From Agrococcus jejuensis (GTDB taxonomy: Bacteria; Actinomycetota; Actinomycetes; Actinomycetales; Microbacteriaceae), in NCBI RefSeq assembly GCF_007679035.1, contig NZ_VEFR01000002.1, positions 599,245 to 663,244 on the forward strand: a DNA stretch of 64,000 nucleotides, written 5' to 3'. The position numbers and the translations under genes were made by a program. Below, one piece after another: positions 43,778-52,215 of the stretch. How positions within the stretch are numbered: the stretch's first letter is position 1; the number at the start of each line of letters is the position of its first letter. The notes beneath the pieces were generated by a model. The model saw nothing but the letters and a program-made list of their open reading frames with translations. It ran no database searches and was not told where the DNA came from.

Positions 43778-45138
43778 CTCGCCGCCGCCTTCCGGCGTCG
43801 CTTCGCAGGCGCCTTCGCCGGCGCCGGATCCGGCGTGGCGGCCGCAGCAGCGGCCTCCTTCGCCTCCGCCGCCTTCGTGCGCACCTCCGAGATGTACTCG
43901 CGCACGCGCTGGTCGACGATGATGTCGGCGGGCCGCAGCGGTCGCGACAGGTACAGCCCGTCGAGGCTTGTGAGTCGCGAGAGCGCGACGTACGTCTGCC
44001 CGGGGCTGAACGCGCGCGAGCCGAGGTCGATGATCGCCTGCTCGAACGTCGAGCCCTGCGACTTGTGGATCGTGACCGCCCACGCGAGCCGCAACGGGAA
44101 CTGCGTGAACTCGGCGACGACGTCGCGCCGCAGCTCCTTCGTCACCGGCGAGTACTGGTAGCGGTAGCGCTCCCACACCGCCGGCTCGACCTCGTGCTCC
44201 TCGCCGTCGATCTCGACGCGCACCGTCTGCGCGATGCGCACGACGCGGCCGATGGATCCGTTGACCCAGCGCTGCTGCGAGTCGTTGCGCAGGAACATGA
44301 CCTGCGCGCCGACCTTGAGCTCGAGGACCTCCTCGGCGGGCTTGGCACGAGGCCCGAAGTCGCCGGACACCTCCGCGAGGGCCTTCCTCACCGACCCCTT
44401 CAGGCGAGCGAGCTCGCGTGCGTTCGTGCGCTGCACCATGTCGTTGCGCGTCGCGAGCGTGAGGATGTCGTCCTCGGGCGGCGTGCGCGCGCCCGCCTCG
44501 TTGAGCAGCTGCGCGATGTCGGCCGTGACGGTGCCGTGCCGTACGGCGTTGAGCGCGACCTTGAAGTCGAGGTCGGCCTGCCGGTGGATCTCGACGAGCT
44601 CGACGGTGTCGAGGTCGGCCTCGAGCCACACGCGCGCGTCGAAGAACCACATCGAGCGGTAGTGGTCGGCGACGTAGGCGCGCTCGTCGGCGTCGCCGGG
44701 CACGGGGGCCAGCTGGTACGGGTCGCCGAACATGACGATCTGCACGCCGCCGAACGCCTCCGCCGGCCGCTGGCGCGCCTGCCGCAGGGAGCGGTCGATG
44801 GCATCCATGAGGTCGGCGTTCACCATCGAGACCTCGTCGATCACGAGCGTCTCGATCGAGTTGAGCAGCTTGCGCGTCTCCTGCGTCTGGTCGATCGCGG
44901 CATCGCCGATGAGTCCGAGCGGCAGGCGGAAGAGCGAGTGGATGGTCTGCCCGCCTACGTTGAGCGCCGCGACGCCCGTCGGCGCGCAGATCGCGAGCGC
45001 CTTCGACGTCTGCCACGCGAGATGCTGCAGCAGCGTCGACTTGCCCGTGCCGGCGCGGCCCGTGATGAACAGGTGGTCGCGCGTCAGCTCGATGCGGTCG
45101 AAGACCGCCTGCTGCTCCGCGGTCAGCGACACACCCAT
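43774..45138 (-). CDS. Pif1/RecD-like DNA helicase (SF1B)
   Basis: 454 residues. Walker A GRAGTGKSTLLQHLA (about 28-42), Walker B TLVIDEVSMV, GDPYQLAPV (motif III), and the C-terminal VTIHKSQGSTFEQAIID and TYVALSRLTSLDGLYL (motifs V-VI) identify an ATP-dependent 5'-3' helicase. The Ala/Lys/Arg-rich C-terminal tail (KAPAKRRRKAAAS) may bind DNA. Bacterial Pif1-like proteins resolve structured or G-rich DNA. Start at MGVSLTAEQQ, with a leaderless -10. Confidence 0.93.
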   Translation of the reverse strand: MGVSLTAEQQAVFDRIELTRDHLFITGRAGTGKSTLLQHLAWQTSKALAICAPTGVAALNVGGQTIHSLFRLPLGLIGDAAIDQTQETRKLLNSIETLVIDEVSMVNADLMDAIDRSLRQARQRPAEAFGGVQIVMFGDPYQLAPVPGDADERAYVADHYRSMWFFDARVWLEADLDTVELVEIHRQADLDFKVALNAVRHGTVTADIAQLLNEAGARTPPEDDILTLATRNDMVQRTNARELARLKGSVRKALAEVSGDFGPRAKPAEEVLELKVGAQVMFLRNDSQQRWVNGSIGRVVRIAQTVRVEIDGEEHEVEPAVWERYRYQYSPVTKELRRDVVAEFTQFPLRLAWAVTIHKSQGSTFEQAIIDLGSRAFSPGQTYVALSRLTSLDGLYLSRPLRPADIIVDQRVREYISEVRTKAAEAKEAAAAAATPDPAPAKAPAKRRRKAAAS

Positions 45139-45144
45139 CCGTCC

Positions 45145-45150
45145 AGGGTA
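45145..45150 (-). promoter_or_regulatory. -10 element of the helicase gene
   Basis: TACCCT on the minus strand, six bases before the ATG at 45138; supports that start. Confidence 0.5.
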
Positions 45151-45268
45151 CGCGCGGCCCGGTGCAGGCCCGAGCAGCGGCGCACCGCTGTGGAGCGGCC
45201 CCGCGATCGAGACGCTGGGAGGGATGCTGGGGCTTGCCCCGCGCACGTGGGCGTGTCACCGTCGAGGC

Positions 45269-45472
45269 ATGAGCGGCACCGAGGCCGAGCCCGACGCGGT
45301 CGTCGACCACGTCGTGCAGGCGATCACGACCCGGCATCCCGAGCTCGACGGCGACACCGTCGAGCACCTCGCCCGCGAGGAGCACGCGAAGCTCGCAGGC
45401 AACCCCGTGCAGGACTACGTCGAGGTGCTCACCGAGCACGCCGTCAAGCAGCGCCTGCACGACGCGCCCTGA
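45269..45472 (+). CDS. Small three-helix protein
   Basis: 67 residues: VVDHVVQAITTRHPELDGDTVEHLAREEHAKLAGNPVQDYVEVLTEHAVKQRL forms three helices resembling the 'three-helix bundle dimerisation' small proteins of actinobacteria. Function unknown. Convergent with the permease gene, nine bases apart. Confidence 0.7.
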   Translation: MSGTEAEPDAVVDHVVQAITTRHPELDGDTVEHLAREEHAKLAGNPVQDYVEVLTEHAVKQRLHDAP

Positions 45473-45481
45473 TCGGGCGCG

Positions 45482-46978
45482 TCAGTCGGCGGCTGCCTGC
45501 AGGCCCTCCGCCTGCGTGAGCCGCTCGCCGGCTCGGCGCGCTGCAGCCGGCCGGGCGAGGACGACGGCGAGCACGATCACGACGATCGCCATCGCCATGC
45601 CGGGTCCCCACCATGCAGCGGCCTCGGTGGGCAGCGGGAAGACGTTGCGGAAGAGCGTGTAGGCGAGCACCGCGATCCCGAGGACGGGGATCGCGATCTC
45701 CCATCGCGAGACCGTGGTCTGACCGGTGAAGAAGAGCAGCCTGACGGCGCCGACGGACGCGAGCAGGTAGGCGACGAGCAGCACGAGCGTGCCCGTGACG
45801 CCCGCGATGGCGAACAGGTCGTAGGGCTCGGCGCCCAGCACCAAGCCGATGACCTCGATGACGGCGACGAGGCCGACGACCGCGGCGACCGCGCGATTCG
45901 GGATGCCGTGGCGCGGGTGCACGTGGTCGAGCGCCTTCGGGCCGAGACCGTCGCGCGACAGCGCGAAGAGCAGCCGGCTCGCGCCGACGACGCACGCGAG
46001 CGCGCACGCGGCGGCCGAGATGGCGGCGCCGATCGTGATGACGTCGCCGAGCCACGGCGTGATCCAGGTGCTCGCGAGGTCGCCGATGAGGGCGCTCGAC
46101 CCGATGAACGCCTCGATGCCGCCCTCGTCGGTGCCGAACGCCATGACCTCGATCGCGGTGACGATCACGAAGAAGAGCCCGCCGAAGATCGCGGTGCCGA
46201 GGATGGCGCGCGGGATGTCGCGACGCGGCTCCTTCGCCTCCTCGCCGAGCGTCGCGGCAGCCTCGAAGCCTGCGAACGAGAGGAAGCCGAAGACGATGCC
46301 GAGGAACACCGTCGAGAGGTCGGTCCCCTCGGGCACCGTGAACACGGACAGGTCGAACGAGGTGCCGTTCGGGGTGTCCCCGGCGATGAGCCGGCCGAGC
46401 ACGATCACGGCGACGACGAGGATCAGGGCGATCGTGACGCCCTCGACGACGACGAGCACGAGCGTGCCGCGCTTCGCGGGCCGCGAGCCGAGGAACCAGA
46501 CGACCGCGAGGGCGATCCAGGCGAACACGAACGCCGCCCAGGTGGGCGGCGACGGCCAGATGCCGAACTCGTCGACGAGCTCGGTGACGAAGATGCCGGC
46601 CGCCATCGAGGTGACGACGCCGTAGAAGACGTACGTCGCCGCATTGAGCCAGCCTGCCGTGATGCCGGCTCGCGCGCCGAGGGTGGCGCCGACGAACCCG
46701 TAGACGCTGCCCGCGTGGTTGAAGCGCTGCGAGAGTCGCACGAACGTGTACGCGATGAGCAGCACGCCGATCGTCGCGAGCAGGAAGGCGAGCGGCACGG
46801 CGCGGCCGACGAGCCCCGCGGTGCCCTGCGGGTTGATGTTGATGGCCATCGACGGCGCCATGAGCGCGATCGAGACGCCGATGGCCTCCCATACGTTGAG
46901 GGTGCGCGTGAGGGCCGGGGCCGAGGTCGTGCCGGCGTCGCCGGGGCCGGTGCTGCTGGTGCTGGTGGACTCGGACAT
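45482..46978 (-). CDS. APC-superfamily amino acid/amine permease
   Basis: 498 residues with about 12-14 transmembrane helices after a 25-residue Ser/Thr-rich N-terminus. GVSIALMAPSMAININPQGTAG is the first-helix substrate site, FGFLSFAGFEAAATLGEEAKEPRRDIPRAI the conserved mid-region. Third gene of the GS-like/amidohydrolase/permease operon, so its substrate is probably the amine or gamma-glutamyl compound that the enzymes process. Confidence 0.9.
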   Translation of the reverse strand: MSESTSTSSTGPGDAGTTSAPALTRTLNVWEAIGVSIALMAPSMAININPQGTAGLVGRAVPLAFLLATIGVLLIAYTFVRLSQRFNHAGSVYGFVGATLGARAGITAGWLNAATYVFYGVVTSMAAGIFVTELVDEFGIWPSPPTWAAFVFAWIALAVVWFLGSRPAKRGTLVLVVVEGVTIALILVVAVIVLGRLIAGDTPNGTSFDLSVFTVPEGTDLSTVFLGIVFGFLSFAGFEAAATLGEEAKEPRRDIPRAILGTAIFGGLFFVIVTAIEVMAFGTDEGGIEAFIGSSALIGDLASTWITPWLGDVITIGAAISAAACALACVVGASRLLFALSRDGLGPKALDHVHPRHGIPNRAVAAVVGLVAVIEVIGLVLGAEPYDLFAIAGVTGTLVLLVAYLLASVGAVRLLFFTGQTTVSRWEIAIPVLGIAVLAYTLFRNVFPLPTEAAAWWGPGMAMAIVVIVLAVVLARPAAARRAGERLTQAEGLQAAAD

Positions 46979-47016
46979 CGGGATCCTGTCGAACGGAGTC
47001 GGCCTGGCGGCCGGGC

Positions 47017-48138
47017 TCAGAGCCGGTAGAGGCGCCGCGCGTTGTCGGCGGCGATGAGGGTGGCGACACGGAGGGCGTCGCGCTCGGACCAGTCGCCGTC
47101 GGCGACGAAGCCCTCGAGCACGCTCGCGGTGCCGTCACGCCACAGGCGCGACCCGAGCAGGTGCAGCTCGGGAGGGCCGTAGGCGTCGGACGAGTAGAGG
47201 ATCTTGCGGAACGGCGCGAGCTCGAGCGAGCGGGCGATGAGCGACCGTGATCGGGCGCCCACGTAGTTGATCGCGAGGCCCACGTCCATGTGGACGCCCG
47301 CGAAGCCCTGCGCGAGGTAGCCGGCCTCGCGTTCGAAGGGGTAGCAGTGCAGCAGCGCGATGGGAGCGTCGGGGTGCTCGCGCAGCAGGTCGATGAGGTG
47401 CATGGGATTCGTGTGGTCGAGTCGCTCGTCGCGGTCGCCGAACCCCACGTGGAACTGCAGCGGCACGCCGGCCGCGATGGCGCAGCGGATGCCGAAGACG
47501 AGCAGCCGCGGGTCGTCGACCCGGAGGCCGCCCGCGTCGCGCCATCGGTCTGCGAGGCCATCGGCCTCCGCGTCCTCGACGTGCGACCAGTCGACGACGA
47601 AGCCCGTGCGGTAGGCGATGATCGTCTTGCATCCGACCGCCTGCGGCTCGGCGAGCCGGCTGGCGAGCTCGGCGCGGAACGCCTCGGCGTACGACCCGCC
47701 CGCGGCGACCGCGACCTCGGCGACCTGCTCGAGTCGCACGATCTCGTGCGCAGCGCCGCCCGCCATCGCGGCGAGCTCGCTCGGCGAGCAGACGCCCTCG
47801 GTGAACCCGACGTCGACGAGCCAGGCGTCGGTGCCGCTCGCGGCCGTGAGCCGGCGCGCGACCTCCGCGGCGCCGAGCTGCTCGCGGCGGGCCCAGTAGT
47901 CGTCGGGATCGGCGTGGGCATCGAGGTCGAGCAGCGGCGCGCATCGCGCACGGATCGCGAAGCCGAGCTGCGTGTCCCACACGGAGTCCCATGCGGGCAG
48001 CTCGACCGTCGAGGCCTCGTTGAGCGCGAGCTCGAAGCGCTCGCGCGGCACGGGCGCCACGAAGGCGCCGTGCACGTGATGGTCGACGACGGCGAGCGCG
48101 TCGAGGTGCTCGCGGATGCTCGATCCACCTGCGGGCAT
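47017..48138 (-). CDS. TIM-barrel amidohydrolase (FluG N-domain-like)
   Basis: 373 residues. VVDHHVHGAF (about 17-26) is the HxH metal motif, QFHVGFGDRDERLDHTNP and LLHCYPFEREAGYLA give further ligands, and LYSSDAYGPPELHLLG the catalytic Asp region. This pattern matches amidohydrolases found beside glutamine-synthetase-like genes and the N-terminal half of fungal FluG and plant nodulin/GS fusions. The upstream gene's stop overlaps a GTG at 48144, two codons before this ATG, so either may start and the pair is translationally coupled. Likely hydrolyses an amide made or used with the GS-like partner. Confidence 0.88.
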   Translation of the reverse strand: MPAGGSSIREHLDALAVVDHHVHGAFVAPVPRERFELALNEASTVELPAWDSVWDTQLGFAIRARCAPLLDLDAHADPDDYWARREQLGAAEVARRLTAASGTDAWLVDVGFTEGVCSPSELAAMAGGAAHEIVRLEQVAEVAVAAGGSYAEAFRAELASRLAEPQAVGCKTIIAYRTGFVVDWSHVEDAEADGLADRWRDAGGLRVDDPRLLVFGIRCAIAAGVPLQFHVGFGDRDERLDHTNPMHLIDLLREHPDAPIALLHCYPFEREAGYLAQGFAGVHMDVGLAINYVGARSRSLIARSLELAPFRKILYSSDAYGPPELHLLGSRLWRDGTASVLEGFVADGDWSERDALRVATLIAADNARRLYRL

Positions 48139-48140
48139 GC

Positions 48141-49463
48141 TCACACCGACCACGCGAAGCGGAAGCGCTCGACGGCGGTCTCGTCGTCGAGGTCGCCGTG
48201 GTGCGCGAGCTCGTGGCGACGTTGCGCGACGATCGCGTCGACGAGCTCGTCGCCGAGCACCGAGCGCGCCACCGTGCCCGCGTCGAGTCGGTCGATCGCG
48301 GTGGCGAGGTCGCTCGTGAGCTGCACGATGCCCGCGGTCTCGCCTTCGTCCGCGCTCATCCGGCCCGGGTCGTCGGTGGCCTCCGGGCGCAGCGGGAGGC
48401 CGCCACGGATGCCGGCGAGCGCCGCGCCGAGGATCGCCGCGGAGGCGACGTACGCGCTCGTCGACGGGTCGACGATCTTCACCTCGACGTTCGGCGAGCG
48501 TCCGGCGATCAGCCGCACGGCCGCCTCTCGGTTCTCGAGCCCCCACGTGGCCCACGCGCCGGCCCACATGCCCGGGACGAGCCGCGAGGCCGACAGCAGC
48601 GATCCGGCGAGCGCACCCTGCAGCTCGGGTAGCGCGTCCACGATGCCGGCGATGGCGCTCGCGCCCTCCCCGGTGATGCCGTGCGGCCCGTCGCCGCCGG
48701 CGAGCAGCGGCACCCCGTCGCGATGCAGCGAGACGTGCTGGTGCGCGCCGTTGCCGGCCGAGTCGGTGCGGGGACGAGGGCTGAACGAGATGCGCAGCCC
48801 GTGGTCGCGGGCGACGCGTCCGAGCACGAGGCGCATGAGCACGAGACGGTCGGCGGCCTCGACCGGCGACGCGGGCGCGAGCGACAGCTCGAGCTGCTGC
48901 ATGCCGTACTCGCAGTGCAGCTGCTCGATCGGCAGCTGCACCGCAGCGGCCTCGACGTACACGTCGCGGATGAAGGCCTCGAACCGGATCGTGCCCGCGA
49001 GCCCGTACGGCGCCCACCCCAGCGGCGAGAGGGGCTCGCCATCCTCGTCGAACAGCAGCATCTCGAGCTCGTGGCCGACGAGCGCCGTCAGCCCCTCGGC
49101 GGCGAGATCGGCCTCGATGGCGGCGAGACGGCTGCGGGTGCACTCGGGCACGACCTCGCCGTCCTGCGTCTCGAAGCGCATCGGCGCCCATGCCAGCCCA
49201 CCAGGCAGGACGCGCGCGGCGTCGGCATCGATGCGCATGCGCTGATCCCCGACCGCGCCGATGCGGTCGGTGTAGGCGATGCCTCCCTGGTCGATCGTGA
49301 AGGCGTGCCACGTGTACGAGGCACCGAGGCCCGTCTCGGCGAAGGCCGTCGCCCGGGGGATGGGCACCGTCTTCGCGAGGATGAGCCCGCCCGGATTCCA
49401 GGTGGTGCCGACCAGCATGGTCGCGCCGTCGGCGGTCAGGCGCTCTGCGAAGGCATCCGTCAT
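48141..49463 (-). CDS. Glutamine-synthetase-like gamma-glutamyl ligase
   Basis: 440 residues, type I GS fold. The metal and glutamate residues are in HELEMLLFDEDGEPL and HCEYGMQQLELSLAPASPVEAADRL; NGAHQHVSL is the conserved His loop, and WGLENREAAVRL the ATP/glutamate Arg region. It lacks the adenylylation-type C-terminus of housekeeping GlnA, so it more likely joins glutamate to an amine (as PuuA or GlnA4-type enzymes do). Coupled to the amidohydrolase and permease genes. ATG at 49463; one seven codons upstream is possible. Confidence 0.9.
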   Translation of the reverse strand: MTDAFAERLTADGATMLVGTTWNPGGLILAKTVPIPRATAFAETGLGASYTWHAFTIDQGGIAYTDRIGAVGDQRMRIDADAARVLPGGLAWAPMRFETQDGEVVPECTRSRLAAIEADLAAEGLTALVGHELEMLLFDEDGEPLSPLGWAPYGLAGTIRFEAFIRDVYVEAAAVQLPIEQLHCEYGMQQLELSLAPASPVEAADRLVLMRLVLGRVARDHGLRISFSPRPRTDSAGNGAHQHVSLHRDGVPLLAGGDGPHGITGEGASAIAGIVDALPELQGALAGSLLSASRLVPGMWAGAWATWGLENREAAVRLIAGRSPNVEVKIVDPSTSAYVASAAILGAALAGIRGGLPLRPEATDDPGRMSADEGETAGIVQLTSDLATAIDRLDAGTVARSVLGDELVDAIVAQRRHELAHHGDLDDETAVERFRFAWSV

Positions 49464-49610
49464 GACCCCATCATGCAGGCGCATCGTGTCACGTGTGTTA
49501 CATCTGCGTGATTCTGCGATGATTGTTCTGTTCGTTACATGGCCGACATCTCGCACGAACGCGTGCGCGCGACCATGGAGACCATCCCGTTCGACCTCAA
49601 GGAGCGCACC
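49464..49610. promoter_or_regulatory. Divergent promoter region of the gamma-glutamyl locus
   Basis: Unusually AT-rich for this genome. GTTACAT occurs at 49497-49503 and 49534-49540, and CTGCGTGATT/CTGCGATGATT lie back to back at 49504-49524. Likely binding sites for the RpiR or TetR regulator of the locus. AAGGAG precedes the GATase start. Confidence 0.4.
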
Positions 49611-50423
49611 ATGTGCCGGCTGCTCGGCTACGCAGCACCTCGCCCCACGACCGCCGCCGAGGTCATCGGCGGCCTCGCATGCGCCGAGTGGCAGCGCATG
49701 GGCAGGCTGCACTGCGACGGCTGGGGCACGGCATGGCTCGACGAGCTCGGCTCGGTGCGGCAGTTCCGCGATCCGAGCGACGGCACGACGAACCCCGACC
49801 TCGCCAGCGCCCTCGTCGAGCACGAGGCGACCGCGCGCATCACCCACCTGCGGCTCGCGACCGAGGGCATGCGCAACGAGCTCACGAACACGCACCCGTT
49901 CGTCGCCGACGGCATCGCCTTCGCCCACAACGGCTCGCTGCACCCCGTCGAGCGGCTGCGCGCCATGGTGACGCCCGACCAGGTGGCGCGCGTGGGCGGC
50001 ACGACCGACTCGGCGATCGTCTTCGCGCTCATCCTGCGCGCCGTCGATGCCGGCGTGCCGCTGCTCGAGGCGACCACCTCGACGGTGGCGACCCTGCGCG
50101 ACGAGTTCCCGACCGCGGCGATCAACCTGCTCGTGCTGAGCGACGCCGAGCTCATCGCCGTGCACTCGAACGAGGGCGCGCCCGTGCCCACCGAGGACTT
50201 CGAGGCCTCAGGTCTCGGTCCCGACCTGCCGCTCGACCACGTCGACCACTACTACCAGCTGTCGTGGTCGCGAGCCGCCGACGGAGCCGTCGCCTTCTCC
50301 TCGAGCGGGCTCGAGGGAGACGGCTGGCAGCGCATGGCGCAGCACACCGCCGCCCGCGTCGACCTCGCGACCCTGCAGGTCGACGTCGTCGATCTCGCGC
50401 ACGCGCGACGCCGCGCGGCATAG
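49611..50423 (+). CDS. Class II glutamine-amidotransferase-fold amidohydrolase (YafJ/EgtC-like), copy 1
   Basis: 270 residues. MCRLLGYAAP: Cys2 becomes the N-terminal nucleophile after Met removal, which decides the start over upstream in-frame ATGs; AAGGAG lies six bases before. HCDGWGTAW, THLRLATEGM, NTHPFVADGIAFAHNGSL and GGTTDSAIVFAL are the Ntn-hydrolase substrate loops. EgtC, a relative, cleaves gamma-glutamyl amides, so a de-glutamylation step paired with the GS-like ligase is plausible. Followed 7 bases later by rpiR. Confidence 0.9.
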   Translation: MCRLLGYAAPRPTTAAEVIGGLACAEWQRMGRLHCDGWGTAWLDELGSVRQFRDPSDGTTNPDLASALVEHEATARITHLRLATEGMRNELTNTHPFVADGIAFAHNGSLHPVERLRAMVTPDQVARVGGTTDSAIVFALILRAVDAGVPLLEATTSTVATLRDEFPTAAINLLVLSDAELIAVHSNEGAPVPTEDFEASGLGPDLPLDHVDHYYQLSWSRAADGAVAFSSSGLEGDGWQRMAQHTAARVDLATLQVDVVDLAHARRRAA

Positions 50424-50430
50424 GCGCGCG

Positions 50431-51261
50431 ATGCGCGTGCTCGACGCCATCGACGCAGCCGACCTGCGGCCCAGCGAGCTGCGCGTCGCCCGCGTCATCC
50501 GCTCCGACTACCCGGCCAGCGCGCTCGGCACCGTCGCGCAGATCGCGGAGGCCGCGGGAGTCTCGGGCCCGACGGTCGTGCGGTTCGCGAAGGCCATCGG
50601 CCATGCGTCCTTCTCGGCGATGCAGGATGCCGTGCGCACCGAGCTCTCCACGCGGCGCGGACCCCTCGGCAAGCTCGACCATCGGCCCGCCGGCGCGACC
50701 GCCGACCTCGCGGGCTTCGCCCGGGCCGTCGCGGACGCGGCGGTCGTCTCGCTCGCGCGGATCCCCGGTGCCGAGCTCGAGGCGGCGGTCGACGCGCTCG
50801 TCGCCAGGAAGGGCTGGGTGCTCACGGTGGGCGGGCGCTACTCGCGCGTGCTCGCCGCCCACCTCGCGATCAACCTCGCCACCGTGCGGCCGCGCGTGCA
50901 GCAGCTCGAGGACCCCCTCGGCCGAAGCCTCACGAGGCTCGTCGACGTCGAGGCGCGGGACACGGTCGTCGTGTTCGACTCCGCCCGCTATCAGCGCTCG
51001 AGCGTGCGCGCAGCCGAGCTCGCCGCGACGCGGGGCGCGACCGTGCTGCTCGTCACCGATCCCGGCCTCTCCCCCGCCGCGCGCCACGCCTCCGTCGTGC
51101 TGCCCGTCGCCGACGCCGCGCCGACGCCGCTCGACAGCGCGGCGGGCGCCGTCATGCTCGTCGACTACCTCGTGGCACGTGCGATCGATCGGCTCGGGCC
51201 CGACGCGACGGCGCGCCTGCAGCAGTGGGAGCCCAGCCGCGAGGGTGAGCTGCTCGCCTGA
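50431..51261 (+). CDS. RpiR/MurR-family transcriptional regulator
   Basis: 276 residues. N-terminal HTH_6 domain (ALGTVAQIAEAAGVSGPTVVRFAKAIGHASFSAMQDAVRTEL, about 32-75) and a SIS domain (VLTVGGRYSRVLAAHLAINLATVRPRVQQL, then DTVVVFDSARYQRSSVRAAELAA). SIS domains usually sense phosphosugars; in amine loci RpiR-like proteins may sense other ligands. Between the two amidohydrolase paralogues, probably local regulator. Confidence 0.9.
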   Translation: MRVLDAIDAADLRPSELRVARVIRSDYPASALGTVAQIAEAAGVSGPTVVRFAKAIGHASFSAMQDAVRTELSTRRGPLGKLDHRPAGATADLAGFARAVADAAVVSLARIPGAELEAAVDALVARKGWVLTVGGRYSRVLAAHLAINLATVRPRVQQLEDPLGRSLTRLVDVEARDTVVVFDSARYQRSSVRAAELAATRGATVLLVTDPGLSPAARHASVVLPVADAAPTPLDSAAGAVMLVDYLVARAIDRLGPDATARLQQWEPSREGELLA

Positions 51262-51360
51262 TCCGAGGGACGCGCGCAGCGTCACGTTGCGCCGCATGAC
51301 GTCGTCCGATGCGCGCGCCGCGAGCGACGACCAGGATGGAGTCGACGAAGGGGGATGCGC

Positions 51361-52173
51361 ATGTGCCGACTGCTCGGCTACGCCGCTCCCCGTGCGACGA
51401 CGGCCGCAGCCGTGCTCGGTGCCGCCGATGCGCGGGAGTGGCAGCGGATGGGACGGCTCCACGCCGATGGCTGGGGCACCGCCTGGGTCGACGGCGCCGG
51501 CGACGTGCGTCGCTACCGCGACCCGAGCGACGGTGCGCAGAGCGCCGACCTGGCGGGGGCCATCGACGACGGCGAGGCCGTCGCCCGCATCGCCCACCTG
51601 CGCCTCGCGACCGAGGGCATGGGCAACGTGCTGCGCAACACGCATCCGTTCGTCGCCGACGGCATCGCCTTCGCCCACAACGGCTCGATCCACCCCGTGC
51701 AGGAGCTGCGCGCCATGGTGCGGCCCGAGGAGGTCGAGCGCCTCGGCGGCACGACCGACTCCGCGATCGTCGCCGCGCTCGTGCTGCGCGAGGTCGCGCG
51801 CGGCGTGCCGCTGTTCGAGGCGACGACGTCGACGGTCGCGCGCCTGCGCGAGCGCTTCCCGACCTCGGCGATCAACCTGCTCGTGCTGTCGGCGGACGAG
51901 CTCGTCGCCGTGCACGCCAACGAGGGCGCCCCGGTGCCGCTCGAGCTGTTCGAGTCGTCGGGGCTCGGCCCCGACCTGCCGCTCGACCACGTCGAGCACT
52001 ACTACCAGCTCTCGTGGCGGCGCGAGGCGGATGGCGCGGTCGCGTTCACGTCGAGCGGGCTGCCCGCCGAGGGCTGGCAGCGCATGGCGCAGCACACCGC
52101 GGCCCGCGTCGACCTGACGACGCTCGAGGTCGAGGTCGTCGACCTGCCGCAGGCCGCGCGCCGCGCAGCCTGA
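51361..52173 (+). CDS. Class II glutamine-amidotransferase-fold amidohydrolase, copy 2
   Basis: 270 residues, the same length as copy 1 and colinear with it throughout (MCRLLGYAAPRATTAAAVLG; RMGRLHADGWGTAWVDG; RLATEGMGNVLRNTHPF; LDHVEHYYQLSWRREADGAVAF). Cys2 is the expected nucleophile. A tandem duplication with rpiR left between the copies. Differences cluster in a few loops (HC to HA before DGWGTAW, for instance), suggesting different substrates or heteromer formation. GAAGGGGG ribosome binding site. Confidence 0.9.
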   Translation: MCRLLGYAAPRATTAAAVLGAADAREWQRMGRLHADGWGTAWVDGAGDVRRYRDPSDGAQSADLAGAIDDGEAVARIAHLRLATEGMGNVLRNTHPFVADGIAFAHNGSIHPVQELRAMVRPEEVERLGGTTDSAIVAALVLREVARGVPLFEATTSTVARLRERFPTSAINLLVLSADELVAVHANEGAPVPLELFESSGLGPDLPLDHVEHYYQLSWRREADGAVAFTSSGLPAEGWQRMAQHTAARVDLTTLEVEVVDLPQAARRAA

Positions 52174-52215
52174 GCCGAGCCGCCCCGGCGACCTCGATCG
52201 CGTGGTTCGCGCGCG

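Noticed and set aside
48141..49463. Housekeeping glutamine synthetase GlnA
   Set aside because: The context (amidohydrolase, permease, class II amidohydrolases) and the absence of the adenylylation-site C-terminus point to a GS-like ligase instead.
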